Under the pieces are notes generated by a model. It was not told the DNA's origin. It ran no database searches and saw only the letters and a program-made list of their open reading frames with translations. Position numbers and translations under genes: made by a program. From the NCBI GenBank assembly GCA_016710765.1, contig JADJUJ010000021.1, forward strand, positions 19,782-83,781: a DNA stretch of 64,000 nucleotides, in the 5' to 3' direction. Shown in pieces: positions 1 to 9,362 of the stretch. Every line of letters starts with the position of its first letter. The stretch's first letter is position 1. This stretch comes from Lewinellaceae bacterium. Its GTDB lineage: Bacteria; Bacteroidota; Bacteroidia; Chitinophagales; Saprospiraceae.

Positions 1-157
1 CGGTGGCAAAATGTACTTCCTCACCAATAACCTGTGAATCGGTGCCGATACAAACCTTCATCTTGTAACCGGCTGCTTTTTCCCGGACAATTGTTTCCGA
101 TACGGCCTCCAACAGGGGCTGCTCGATACGTTGTCCGTTTAGTCTTCTCCATTTCAT
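1..157 (-). CDS. RNase H-like YkuK family protein (N-terminal fragment)
   Basis: Reading the minus strand from an ATG at 155-157 gives about 52 residues that continue off the left edge. The N-terminus starts MKWRRLNG and is followed by a VCIGTDSQV segment, the hallmark of the YkuK/DUF458 family, which has a ribonuclease H-like fold. The acidic residue in GTDSQ is expected to belong to the metal site. The cellular role of the family is not established; B. subtilis YkuK is the reference member. Only the first third of the protein is present, so completeness cannot be judged. Confidence 0.8.
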   Translation of the reverse strand, partial: MKWRRLNGQRIEQPLLEAVSETIVREKAAGYKMKVCIGTDSQVIGEEVHFAT

Positions 158-250
158 GCGATAAACGTTAATTGGACAAATATTGGCTTAAAAATAGTTC
201 AATCCCAAAAATAGTTGTTGGTCTGGCGAGAAATTAACGATTTATTAATT

Positions 251-411
251 TATACTCGAAATAAAGTGGTTTGCGAATGCTCACTTGTCCTCAGCCCTCC
301 TGGCTGCGTTATAAATACGCGCCGATGCGCTGCATCGCCTGCGTTTTATGCCTTGCGATTAGAACTGATGACTGCGCGATTATTTTCGCAAACCACTTTA
401 CTTCGAGTATA
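251..411. repeat. 161-bp MITE-like inverted-repeat element, copy 1
   Basis: The element begins TATACTCGAAATAAAGTGG and ends with the near-perfect inverse, giving terminal inverted repeats of about 27 bp; both ends carry TA, as expected for TA-targeting (IS630/mariner-like) transposition. A second copy of exactly the same length lies at 52471-52631 in the opposite orientation, differing at about 7 positions. The interior holds a smaller palindrome around GATGCGCTGCATC. Short open frames inside it are shared by both copies and are not genes. No transposase is present, so it would be a non-autonomous element. It sits in the 400-bp gap between the YkuK and DUF4442 genes, in which I see nothing else. 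Confidence 0.85.
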
Positions 412-557
412 GCATACTTTTACCAATCCAAGCGCGCAACACATCAGCATGTTTCCCGACGGCCCTTTTTTAGTCTGTTAAAATTTTAGACCTTGCCCGC
501 AATAACTGCCCCTGGCGTATACGGAAAAGACCGAACCAACCTTAAACTGATTATATA

Positions 558-1037
558 ATGCCAACTGCCAAACAAAAGTTCCTTCGTCGTGTCAATTCCA
601 GCCCTATTTTTGGGTTTTACCTTTTTTTAAAACTCCCTGCTGCCTGGTTCATGGGGGTGCGTCTGCGGCATACCGATGGGGTTCGGTCGGAGGTCAGCCT
701 ACCCTATTCCTGGCGATCGCAAAACCCATTTCGCTCCACTTATTTTGCAGCGCAATGCGCTGCTGGTGAACTCGCTACCGGCATCCTGGGGCTTGCAGCA
801 CTACAGGGGCAGCCTCCCGTTTCTATGCTGGTACTGAATCTGGAAGCGGCATTTTACAAAAAAGTAAACCAAACCCTCCTCTTCCACTGCGACCAGGGAG
901 AAATGGTAAAGGCGGCCGTTCAACAAACCCTTGATACGGATATGCCGCAGGTAATCACTTTAACAGCAACGGGCTGCCTCCCCGATGGCGGAGAAGCAGC
1001 CCGTGTCCAGGTTACCTGGTCGTTCAAAAAGAAATAA
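558..1037 (+). CDS. DUF4442 hotdog-fold protein
   Basis: A 159-residue protein of the DUF4442 family, predicted to adopt the hotdog fold of acyl-CoA thioesterases. Typical features are the N-terminal hydrophobic helix with a PAAWFMGVR segment, the central NPFRSTYFAAQ motif and the following helix with an AAGELATG run. No catalytic activity has been firmly assigned to the family; thioester binding is inferred from fold. It converges with the minus-strand sppA locus 17 bp downstream. Length is normal for the family and the frame is intact. Confidence 0.85.
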   Translation: MPTAKQKFLRRVNSSPIFGFYLFLKLPAAWFMGVRLRHTDGVRSEVSLPYSWRSQNPFRSTYFAAQCAAGELATGILGLAALQGQPPVSMLVLNLEAAFYKKVNQTLLFHCDQGEMVKAAVQQTLDTDMPQVITLTATGCLPDGGEAARVQVTWSFKKK

Positions 1038-1054
1038 GGCGGTGCAATGGTTTC

Positions 1055-2205
1055 CTACTGAATCATCAGTTCGTATGGCAGCCGTGCCTGGATGCCGCGA
1101 CTTTCTTTGAAATCCATCATGGTCTTGTAGGCAGGGTACATATCACCCAATTGGCTGCGGAGCATCCAGTTTTTGATGCTGTCGTCGCGATCCTTGGACT
1201 TGGTGATTTTGTCCATAAACTGCTCAATGCCGGTTTTCGTTCTCGGATACTCTGTGGTCCGGTATTTTTCTAGTCCGGCGAGTGAAGCCGCGGCGCTCAT
1301 GGCGCGGTCAAGGCCCCCTAAATCATCGACCAGACCGATCGATTTGGCTTTGTTGCCAGGCCATACCCTGCCCTGTGCAATTTCATTCACCTGGTCGCGG
1401 GTCATGTTCCGGCCTTCGGCCACCTTCCTGAGGAAGTCTTCATATACCCAATCGATGCGGCTCTGTATGATCTTGCTTTCATCGGGTGAAAAATCATAAA
1501 ATGGCGTGCCAAAGGCAGAATATTTACCCGTGCGAACGGTGTCCATGGTGATGCCCAGATTGTCTTTCATCGTCTTCTGCAGCACCGGTATGATGCCAAA
1601 TACACCAATGGAACCGGTAATGGAATTGGGTTCCGCAAAAATACTGTCGGCCGAGCAAGAGATATAATAACCGCCGGAAGCGGCCACATCACCCATGCTG
1701 ACTACTACAGGGCGACCAGTAGCCTGGAACAATTTGATTTCCCGTAAAATATTTTCGGAGGCCAGTACACTGCCGCCAGGAGAGTTAACCCGAAGAACCA
1801 GTGCTTTGATGTTTTTGTCTTCCCGGATTTTGCGCAGCATTTTGACATAGTCGCCGTCGTACACATCACCGGCGTCTGTGCTCCGGCCGTCCTTGATGGT
1901 GCCTTCGGCGTAGAGTACGGCAATTTTATCTTTGGAAGAAATGTCGATTTTCTTCACCCTGGAGTCGAAGTATTCGTTTGCAGCGATCAGTTTCACCTTG
2001 TCGGTTGGTTGCAAACCAATAAGGGATTTGATCATGTTGTGCGCTTCGTCTTCGTAGGCGATTTTATCGATAAGGTGCGCTTTCAATGCCCCCTCTGCAC
2101 CAGCGCCTTCAAAGTTGTCGGCAATCCGGCGGAGTTCGTCTTCCGGAATGTTGCGGCTGGCAGCAATATCGTGGATAAAAATATCGTACAAGGAATGGAG
2201 GTACT
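1055..2205 (-). CDS. sppA: Signal peptide peptidase SppA, C-terminal catalytic part (frameshifted)
   Basis: C-terminal two thirds of a 67K-type SppA, the inner-membrane serine protease that degrades cleaved signal peptides. The nucleophile serine lies in the DVAASGGYYIS motif, preceded by the conserved VNSPGGSVLASE segment, and the domain ends normally. The frame has no natural start: it joins the N-terminal part at 2206-2207, where GG replaces an expected GGG. Adding one G gives a continuous protein reading QVREYLHSLYD across the joint. Since both halves are well preserved, a one-base homopolymer error is more likely than a pseudogene. Confidence 0.88.
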
Positions 2206-2841
2206 CCGCACTTGAAGGCGGTTTTCATCGCTCATTTTATCCATGCGCAAGGGTTCTGTAGCACTTTTGAACTTCCCTGCGTAGAAGATTTTCATTTGAA
2301 TATCCAGTTTATCCAACATGCCTTTGTAGTACATGATCATGCTGGACAGACCGCGAAAATCCACCGCACCAACGGGGTTCAGCAGTACAGAGTCGGCAAC
2401 AGAGGCCAGGTAGTAGGCATTTTGCGTGTAATATGGCGCGTAGGCTACGATGAACTTGCCCGAGGTTTTAAAATCTACGAGAGCGGCCCGCAGCACGGAG
2501 GAGGTCGCCTTACCGGCAGAAACGACCGTTCCGTCGATGTAAATACCCTTGATATCAGGGTCGGTTTTTGCTTTTTCTACGGCCTTAACCATATCGGTCA
2601 GGCCGACAACGTCCTCCTGGTCAAAATCAAATGGATCCATGGGAAGATTGTTGGTCTTCTCGGGGATAGGCATGTCAAAATTGAGTTGCAGAACAGAATT
2701 GGGCCCTATCGAAACTTTTGACTTTTCGGAGGCACTTCCAGCCAGTGATGCCAGCATACTAAAGCCAATAAACGCCAGTAAAACCAAGGCCAGGGCTGTG
2801 CCTAGGCAGGATGCGAAGAGAAACTTGAAAAACTGGTTCAT
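2206..2841 (-). CDS. sppA: Signal peptide peptidase SppA, N-terminal part (frameshifted)
   Basis: N-terminal 212 residues of SppA: a membrane anchor at about residues 5-33, then the first ClpP-like domain. The catalytic lysine of the Ser-Lys dyad is expected in the YAGKFKSATEPL motif near the end of this part, matching the AGKYKSA region of E. coli SppA. The frame then runs into unrelated residues because of the deletion at 2206-2207. The ATG at 2839-2841 fits because the hydrophobic anchor follows at once. The gene is divergent from the large surface protein at 3262; the two parts together give the usual length of about 590 residues. Confidence 0.88.
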
Positions 2842-2985
2842 ATGTTTATCACTTAAAAAATTAACCTAAAACGTTGGGTGAAAAGCAACGACACAAAGTA
2901 AACACGGCTTAAAAGCAAAGGTGCTGGTTTTTAGATAAAAGTCGGCTTTTTCGGGATAGAACAGGAATTCTGGTTGCTGTTGGTT

Positions 2986-3029
2986 GGGGAGGAGGAGGAG
3001 GAGAGGAGAGGAGAGGAGAGGAGAGGAGC
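2986..3029. repeat. Purine-only GGA/GGAGA tandem tract
   Basis: A 44-base stretch made only of G and A on the plus strand: GGA triplets followed by five GGAGA pentamers. It lies in the 420-bp gap between the divergent sppA and surface-protein genes. Two other GGA-rich tracts occur at 10899-10995 and 30780-30872. Tandem units of this kind are prone to slippage. Apart from this tract and the small inverted repeat at 3213-3235 I see no gene in the gap. Confidence 0.85.
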
Positions 3030-3212
3030 GCCTGAGAGCAAAAATAAAAATATCAGGCATCGAAAAGTGGGGGAATTGGCTCTAAGGATAATTTTGGCCG
3101 TGCAAACCGTCACCAGTTGTTGGGAAATAGTGGTACATTTAGGCGGTTTAATACGCTCGCTGAATACATTACTTCCCGTACGGTATAATTTTATGATAAA
3201 CATTAACTGTAA

Positions 3213-3235
3213 TTGAGCAGATTTGCACTGCTCAA
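3213..3235 (+). promoter_or_regulatory. Small inverted repeat over a possible -7 box
   Basis: TTGAGCAG and CTGCTCAA form a perfect 8-bp inverted repeat with a 7-base spacer, 27 bases before the start codon of the large surface protein. The spacer region contains CAGATTTG, one base from the Bacteroidota -7 consensus TAnnTTTG. It could be an operator overlapping the promoter or a hairpin in the leader; which of these applies cannot be told from sequence alone. Confidence 0.35.
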
Positions 3236-3261
3236 GCCACCTGAACAGTACCCTATCCAGT

Positions 3262-6200
3262 ATGCTCAAACTTCCAAAACTACTTTCCGCGTCTGTCCTG
3301 CTGCTGACCGCGTTTTCGCTACAAGCGCAAGTATTAGAGGTTACCGGCGCCAATGTTCCACCTTTTACCCCGCAAAACCTGATTACCAATGTTTTCCTTG
3401 GCGACGGCGTTGACGTCACCAATGTGACCTATAATGGGGTAAATACTGCGGTAGGCTATTTTACTGGTGGCACCAATTCCATTGGCCTTGAAAGAGGCAT
3501 TATTCTGACCAGCGGGACGGCAAGCCTGGCAGCGGATTTTGGCATGTCTTTTTCTTCCGTTGACAATACCAGCACTGCTACCGACCCCGATTTGGCCGCT
3601 ACTGCTACTTCTGCGCTCAATGATGTGGCGGTGTACAGTATTACTTTTGTACCGACCTCCGACACCCTGCGGTTCCGCTACTGCTTCGGTTCGGAAGAGT
3701 ACCCGGAGTACGCCTGCAGCCCATTCAACGATGTATTTGGATTCTTCATCCAGGGCCCTGGCTATCCCACACCTACCAATATTGCCAAAGTTCCCGGCAC
3801 CAACTTGCCAGTAACCATCAACAACGTTCACCCTGCCAACCCTGCCTACAACTGTGGGCCATTCAATGCCCAGTATTACAACGACAACAACAGCACCAAC
3901 CTTCAGCCTTGTTACGATGGTTACACCGATGTTTTTACAGCAGAAGCCATCGTGGTACCCTGCCAGCAATACACCATTAAACTGGCCATTGCAGACGTAA
4001 GTGATGGCATTTTTGATTCTGGTGTTTTTCTGGAAGCCAAAAGCTTCGGGACCAGTTCTATCCGCGTGGACATCGCCACCCCTAGTCTGGATGGCGCTGT
4101 CGCAGAAGGCTGTGCCTCCGGAACCCTTACCTTCGAACTGCCCGTTCCCTCTACCCAGGATGTAGCCATAGACTACAATGTTTGGGGAACCGCCACCAAT
4201 GGTGTTGACTATCAGACCATTCCAGCCGGACTGATTATCCCTGCAGGACAAACCAAACTGGTGATTCCGATCGTCGCTTTTGAAGACAATATGACCGAAT
4301 CGCCGGAATACATCGCCATTGACGTGCAACGCGACCCCTGCAACCGGGATACCGTTTTGATCTATATCAGAGAAAACAACTTGTTGCCCCCGCAATTACC
4401 CTTGGACACCTCCTTGTGCCTGAATGGACCGGCCATCGAACTCGATGCCACGCTCCCCATTCCATTACCTGACCCTCCAAGTTTCAGCAATACCACCGAT
4501 TACAGCATTTCGCCAACGAATACCGCTGTGGTCTCCACCATCAATGTATTTGGTGTACAACCTCCGGTATTGGGCGCAAATGTGTTCCGTTCGGTTTGTT
4601 TCAATGCTATTCATCCCTGGGTGGATGACCTCGACGTGTACCTGATTTCTCCCGGCGGGCAGTTTGTGGAGTTGACCACCGACAATGGCGCCAACGGAGA
4701 CAATTATACCAACACCTGTTTTACCCCGGGTGCTACCACCATTATCAGCGATCCCGGCCCCTTCGCCCCCGCAAGCTCCGCGCCATTTACGGGCGACTGG
4801 CTGCCGGAAGGACCATTTTCTGATTTATGGGACGGTTCTTTCCCAACCAATGGCCTGTGGAAACTTCAATTGATCGATGATGCCAATGGTTTCAATGGCA
4901 CCTTGCTGGACTGGACCATAACTTTCGAACCCTCCTACAAAGTGAATTACCAGTGGTTTCCGATACCCGGGCTAAGCTGCCGAACATGCCCTTTAACCAA
5001 CGCAAGTCCACAGCAGAGCACCACCTATACGGTAATCGCCACGGACTCTGATGGTTGTGAAGTCAGCGACTCTATCTACATCAACATACAAAATGCGCTG
5101 TTGGCGCCGCAGGTAGATTGCATCAACTCTACGGTCAGCAGCATCACTTTTTCCTGGAACAACATTCCCAACAGTTTTGGCTATGAAGTCAACATCGATG
5201 GCACCGGTTGGGTCCCCGCAAACGGCGACACCACCCATACAGTAACCGGACTTATTGCAAATTCGGTCGTTAACATCGAAGTGAGGGGTATTAACGGCAC
5301 TTTGCTGTGTGTTCCCAATGTTGGCGTCAGCAGCTGCTCAAACTGCCAGTCGCCAGCGTTGAATGCTGTTGTAAAAAGTGTTTCATGCACCGGCAGCGTA
5401 GATGGGCAACTCACCATCAACACCGACAATTTTAATCCGCCTTACGCTTTTGCCCTGGGCGCTCAAAACAACAGCACGGGGGTATTTAGCGGCCTTGCCA
5501 TTGGCCCTTATACCGTCACGGTGACCGATGCCTCCGGTTGTTCTGCGCAAATTAACGCAAGCATTACAGCGCCAAATGCGCTAAGTGTCAGCGCTGCTAC
5601 CGATCAGTCTGTTGCCTGTTTTGGTGGCACAGAGGGCCAGGTCAGTGCACTTGGCTCGGGGGGGACCGGGAATGTAAATTACCTGTGGAGTTCACCCGGC
5701 AATCCGACAAGCCCGGTTGTATCCAACTTACCTGCCGGTACCTACACCGTAACCGTCAGCGACTTGAATGGCTGCACCAGCGTAGCATCAACAATTGTTT
5801 CAGAACCAACCGAGGTTTTGGCCAGTTTGTCGCAACAAAACATCAGTTGTTTCGGAGCCAACAATGGTGAAGCTACGGTTACGGGCAGTGGCGGCAGCGG
5901 CACCTATACCTATTTATGGAGCAACGGACAAACTACCCCAACAGCCACTGGACTGGCCCCAGGGCCACAATCAGTCACCATTACCGACACCAATGGCTGT
6001 TCTAAAACCGCTGTTACGAGTATTTTACAACCCACTTTATTGCAAACACTGGCCAGCAGCACCGCAACCGATTGTAGTGGCGGAAGCAATGGTACGGCTA
6101 CCGTAATACCCAGCGGCGGCACAATGCCCTATACCTACTTATGGAATAACGGGCAAAACAGCGCCACCATTAATGTACTACCCTCCGGCACCTACACGGT

Positions 6201-8676
6201 TACCGTCACCGACAACAACAATTGTACAAAGGTTCAAAATGCTGTGGTGAGTTCGCCCACCCCAGTTGCTGCAACACTTGCTCCGCTTAACCTGCAATGC
6301 AATGCCGACAACAGCGGCGAGGTGAGCGCGTCTGCATCCGGTGGCAACGGCAATTACAGCTACCTTTGGAGCAATGGAGTATCAGGCAGTACGGTTACCG
6401 GACTGCCTGCCGGAACCATAACCGTAACCATTTCCGACCAGCTGGGTTGCAGCACAACTGCCCAGACGACCTTAAATGAACCTACAGCCATCAGCGTGAC
6501 GGCTAATTCCAGCACTGTAAGTTGCTATAACAGCAGCAATGGAACCATTAGCCTCAACCCGCAAGGCGGTACACTGCCCTATGTTTACTTGTGGAACACC
6601 GGAGCAACGACGCAAAACCTAAGCAACCTCCTGCCCGGCAATTACACGGTTACAATAACCGACATCAACAATTGCAAACTTACCACACAGGCGATCATCA
6701 GTGCACCGCCGCCAATTTCAGGCACACTGACCAGTTCTAATTTGTTTTGCCATGGCGACAATTCCGGAACCATTACAGCCAATATCGGTGGTGGAACAGG
6801 TACACTTACTGGCGTTTGGACTGGGCCGAATGGCTTTTCTGCGAATGGCTTCAACCTGAGTGGCTTGAATGGCGGTACGTACAACCTGCTGGTAACCGAT
6901 GTAAACGGCTGTACCTATACCAACACCAGCATCCTGTTTGAGCCCAGTGAAATGATGTTAAGTTTACCATTGGTGAGCGACACCACCTGCTTCAGTGCGT
7001 CTGATGGGCAGGCCAGTGTGACTGCCTCAGGCGGTACTGCACCCTATACTTATTTGTGGTCGGTTGCAACACAAACCGGGCCATCCATCGCCAACCTTAA
7101 CGGTGGACAATACACCGTCACGGTTACGGATGCTGCCAACTGTATGCTTAGTGCCAGCACCCAAATATTAGAACGCGAACAGGTACAAGTTAACCTGGAA
7201 GGCATCGATCCTCATTGCCACAACGGCAACAACGGTCAGGCCGTTGTACGACAGGTTTCCTACGGCAGTGTTGCGGCAAGCATCAATGGGTTCAGTTTCA
7301 TATGGAGCACCATCCCGCAACAAACCGGCATCACCGCCATCAATCTTTCACCCGGACAGGTTTATTCCGTTACAGCAACTGATGCTTCGGGCTGTACAGG
7401 GGTACAAAGCCTGACGCTTAACAATCCCGACCCAATAGGTGCGGCTATAACGGTACAGGAAGATACCAAATGCTTTGGCGCAGTTGATGGTACCGCTACG
7501 GCCACAGGTGTTGGCGGTACGCTACCCTACAGCTATTTTTGGACAGCCAGCGGAGGCAATCAAACCACGGCCCAGGCGATTAATCTTTCAGCAGGGACCT
7601 ACAAGGTAACTGTTACCGACAGCCGCGGCTGTTCTGCCACTACAGTGGCCACCATTAACCAGCCTCCGGCCCTTGTGCTGAATCTTGCGGCACAGGCAGT
7701 CCCCTGCTTTGGCGACGGCGACGGTAGTGTAATGGCCCAGGTGACGGGCGGCGTTTCACCCTACCAGTTTGCCTGGAACAACGGCGCGAGCACAGCACAG
7801 ATCAATCAATTAACGGCTGGAGTGTACCTGTTAACGGTAACCGATGCAGCGTCGTGCACCCATACTGCTTTTGTGGAGGTGACGCAGCCGCAAGCGCCGG
7901 TTGGCATCACAGCCACGGCCCTCTCCCCCCGGTGCTTTGGAGCAAGTAATGGCAGTATAAGTTTGCTTGCCACCGGTGGCGCAGCACCCTACCGATATAG
8001 TTTGAATGGTGGCCCCTCCAATGGATCGCCCTTGCAGATTGGGCTGAAAGCCGGCAATTACGATGTTTTAGTAACCGACAAAAATGGGTGCACCACCACC
8101 TTGAGCAACATTGAGGTGCCACAACCCGATGCCGTTTTGGTCGACCTGGGACCAGACATAACCGTTGAACTAGGGCAAGGCACCCAACTGGACGCTATCG
8201 TACAATTTGCCATTGAGCCCGTTGACTATGCTTGGGACCTTGCTTCACACGACCTGCTAAGTTGTGTAGATTGTCCCGATCCCTACATCGACTCTATCTT
8301 TTTTGCCCACACCTTTACGTTGAAAATCGTTGATGCCAATGGCTGTGCTGCCAGCGATCAAATTCAGGTACTGGTTGACAAACCCCGCAAAATTTTTGTC
8401 CCCACCGGATTTTCACCCAATGACGACCTTAGCAATGACAAATTGATTGTACACGGTCAGACCAGCGCAAAAGTGTTGCATTTTCAGGTATACGACCGTT
8501 GGGGAGAGATGGTATTCCAGGCCGACAACTTTACGCCAAATGATGCCAGCAACGGCTGGGACGGAAATTTCAGGGGTAAACCCATGAACCCTGGTGTATA
8601 TGTTTGGGTGGTTGAAGCGCAATACATGGATGGCGTAACAGAAGTTTTCAAGGGTAATACGACGTTGATCAGGTAA
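3262..8676 (+). CDS. Giant SprB-repeat surface protein with T9SS type B sorting domain
   Basis: An exported 1804-residue protein. Order of domains: signal peptide (1-23, ending LQAQ); choice-of-anchor L domain (about 25-250, with FRYCFGSEEYPEY); a Calx-beta-like domain (about 273-370); a proprotein-convertase P-like beta-sandwich (about 413-556); a short Ig-like linker; twelve SprB repeats (about 703-1623), each opening with a Cys near a GxxxG-type turn and ending YTVTVTDxxGC; and a gliding-motility C-terminal domain (about 1708-1804, FVPTGFSPNDD and YDRWGEMVF), the type B signal for the type IX secretion system. SprB is the mobile gliding adhesin of flavobacteria; an adhesin role here is inference. 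The ATG at 3262 was chosen over 3223 because it directly precedes the signal peptide. A strong terminator follows. Confidence 0.9.
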   Translation: MLKLPKLLSASVLLLTAFSLQAQVLEVTGANVPPFTPQNLITNVFLGDGVDVTNVTYNGVNTAVGYFTGGTNSIGLERGIILTSGTASLAADFGMSFSSVDNTSTATDPDLAATATSALNDVAVYSITFVPTSDTLRFRYCFGSEEYPEYACSPFNDVFGFFIQGPGYPTPTNIAKVPGTNLPVTINNVHPANPAYNCGPFNAQYYNDNNSTNLQPCYDGYTDVFTAEAIVVPCQQYTIKLAIADVSDGIFDSGVFLEAKSFGTSSIRVDIATPSLDGAVAEGCASGTLTFELPVPSTQDVAIDYNVWGTATNGVDYQTIPAGLIIPAGQTKLVIPIVAFEDNMTESPEYIAIDVQRDPCNRDTVLIYIRENNLLPPQLPLDTSLCLNGPAIELDATLPIPLPDPPSFSNTTDYSISPTNTAVVSTINVFGVQPPVLGANVFRSVCFNAIHPWVDDLDVYLISPGGQFVELTTDNGANGDNYTNTCFTPGATTIISDPGPFAPASSAPFTGDWLPEGPFSDLWDGSFPTNGLWKLQLIDDANGFNGTLLDWTITFEPSYKVNYQWFPIPGLSCRTCPLTNASPQQSTTYTVIATDSDGCEVSDSIYINIQNALLAPQVDCINSTVSSITFSWNNIPNSFGYEVNIDGTGWVPANGDTTHTVTGLIANSVVNIEVRGINGTLLCVPNVGVSSCSNCQSPALNAVVKSVSCTGSVDGQLTINTDNFNPPYAFALGAQNNSTGVFSGLAIGPYTVTVTDASGCSAQINASITAPNALSVSAATDQSVACFGGTEGQVSALGSGGTGNVNYLWSSPGNPTSPVVSNLPAGTYTVTVSDLNGCTSVASTIVSEPTEVLASLSQQNISCFGANNGEATVTGSGGSGTYTYLWSNGQTTPTATGLAPGPQSVTITDTNGCSKTAVTSILQPTLLQTLASSTATDCSGGSNGTATVIPSGGTMPYTYLWNNGQNSATINVLPSGTYTVTVTDNNNCTKVQNAVVSSPTPVAATLAPLNLQCNADNSGEVSASASGGNGNYSYLWSNGVSGSTVTGLPAGTITVTISDQLGCSTTAQTTLNEPTAISVTANSSTVSCYNSSNGTISLNPQGGTLPYVYLWNTGATTQNLSNLLPGNYTVTITDINNCKLTTQAIISAPPPISGTLTSSNLFCHGDNSGTITANIGGGTGTLTGVWTGPNGFSANGFNLSGLNGGTYNLLVTDVNGCTYTNTSILFEPSEMMLSLPLVSDTTCFSASDGQASVTASGGTAPYTYLWSVATQTGPSIANLNGGQYTVTVTDAANCMLSASTQILEREQVQVNLEGIDPHCHNGNNGQAVVRQVSYGSVAASINGFSFIWSTIPQQTGITAINLSPGQVYSVTATDASGCTGVQSLTLNNPDPIGAAITVQEDTKCFGAVDGTATATGVGGTLPYSYFWTASGGNQTTAQAINLSAGTYKVTVTDSRGCSATTVATINQPPALVLNLAAQAVPCFGDGDGSVMAQVTGGVSPYQFAWNNGASTAQINQLTAGVYLLTVTDAASCTHTAFVEVTQPQAPVGITATALSPRCFGASNGSISLLATGGAAPYRYSLNGGPSNGSPLQIGLKAGNYDVLVTDKNGCTTTLSNIEVPQPDAVLVDLGPDITVELGQGTQLDAIVQFAIEPVDYAWDLASHDLLSCVDCPDPYIDSIFFAHTFTLKIVDANGCAASDQIQVLVDKPRKIFVPTGFSPNDDLSNDKLIVHGQTSAKVLHFQVYDRWGEMVFQADNFTPNDASNGWDGNFRGKPMNPGVYVWVVEAQYMDGVTEVFKGNTTLIR

Positions 8677-8698
8677 CCAGACATTGCCTAAAGTGCCT

Positions 8699-8740
8699 AA
8701 AAAAATGGGGTGGCTTCTACACGAAGGCACCCCATTTTTT
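8699..8740. terminator. Bidirectional rho-independent terminator
   Basis: A-rich arm AAAAAATGGGGTG pairs with CACCCCATTTTTT around an inner GCTTC/GAAG extension, giving a long stem with A/T runs on both sides. It lies between the convergent surface-protein gene (ends 8676) and the lipoprotein gene (ends 8766), so it can serve both strands. Confidence 0.9.
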
Positions 8741-8765
8741 GGGTTTTACTTTGCTCAACAATCTT

Positions 8766-9278
8766 TTACTTCGTAGGCTTGGTTTGCACCAGCAAGGTTT
8801 TCTGATCTTGGGTAATAGTGTAGGTAATGATGATATTGTCTTTTTTCGCCATGACCATTCCGCCCTCTGTGCCTGCCGTCACCCCGGTCTTATACCCCTC
8901 ATCCTTGAGTTGTTGCTCGTAGGTGCGCAAATCCCCAACTTTCGCAGTTTTGTCGAGGTAAACCGTCCAGGATTCCATGCCACTGATGGTGGTCCGGTAA
9001 AAATTGATCAGGGTGACGCCTGCTGGCCGGGGCACGATACCTGGCATATCAATCGGCCAGTTAGGTTCTGATGCCCCGCGATCTTTTTTACTCATGTCTT
9101 CAGCCGTTGGCGGTACCGTCAGGCTTGCGCTGGCACCTGGTTGTGGACGGTCGGTCCCCGGCGTTGCAGGAGTGGATTGTGCTGCCGGCTTGTCTTGGTT
9201 ACAATTGCTTAAAAACAAGGATACGCCGGTTAACAGGAAGGCAAATGCCAGTCCAAACAAAATAGTTTTTTTGCTCAT
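8766..9278 (-). CDS. Putative lipoprotein of unknown function
   Basis: A 170-residue protein with a lipoprotein signal: positive N-terminus, hydrophobic core at about residues 6-24 and a lipobox LSNC with the acylated cysteine at about 26. A Pro/Ser/Thr-rich linker (about 30-60) follows, then a small globular C-terminal part of about 100 residues rich in beta-strands. I do not recognise a family. It is convergent with the surface-protein gene and shares its terminator. Probably a periplasmic or outer-membrane-anchored protein; no function is offered. Confidence 0.75.
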   Translation of the reverse strand: MSKKTILFGLAFAFLLTGVSLFLSNCNQDKPAAQSTPATPGTDRPQPGASASLTVPPTAEDMSKKDRGASEPNWPIDMPGIVPRPAGVTLINFYRTTISGMESWTVYLDKTAKVGDLRTYEQQLKDEGYKTGVTAGTEGGMVMAKKDNIIITYTITQDQKTLLVQTKPTK

Positions 9279-9347
9279 GCTATAAAATTTATAAAATAGT
9301 GTGTCAGGAAATCTTGAAGGAATTTAAGCAATGCCTGTCAATCTCTT

Positions 9348-9355
9348 TACCTTTG
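9348..9355 (+). promoter_or_regulatory. -7 box TACCTTTG directly before a start codon
   Basis: Matches the Bacteroidota housekeeping -7 consensus TAnnTTTG. It ends only 7 bases before the ATG at 9363, so the transcript would be leaderless or nearly so if this box is used. No convincing -33 TTTG is at the right distance. Confidence 0.5.
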
Positions 9356-9362
9356 CCGCATT

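Noticed and set aside
271..489. Open frame sharing its N-terminal sequence with 52186-52611 on the minus strand
   Set aside because: The shared residues come from the 161-bp inverted repeat at both places; no start context or independent coding signal.
2842..3060. Minus-strand frames in the gap with Ser/Leu-rich translations
   Set aside because: They are the translated purine tract and lack start context or similarity.
3334..4395. 353-codon open frame on the minus strand
   Set aside because: Antisense shadow of the surface-protein gene; no family resemblance, and the plus frame has clear domains.
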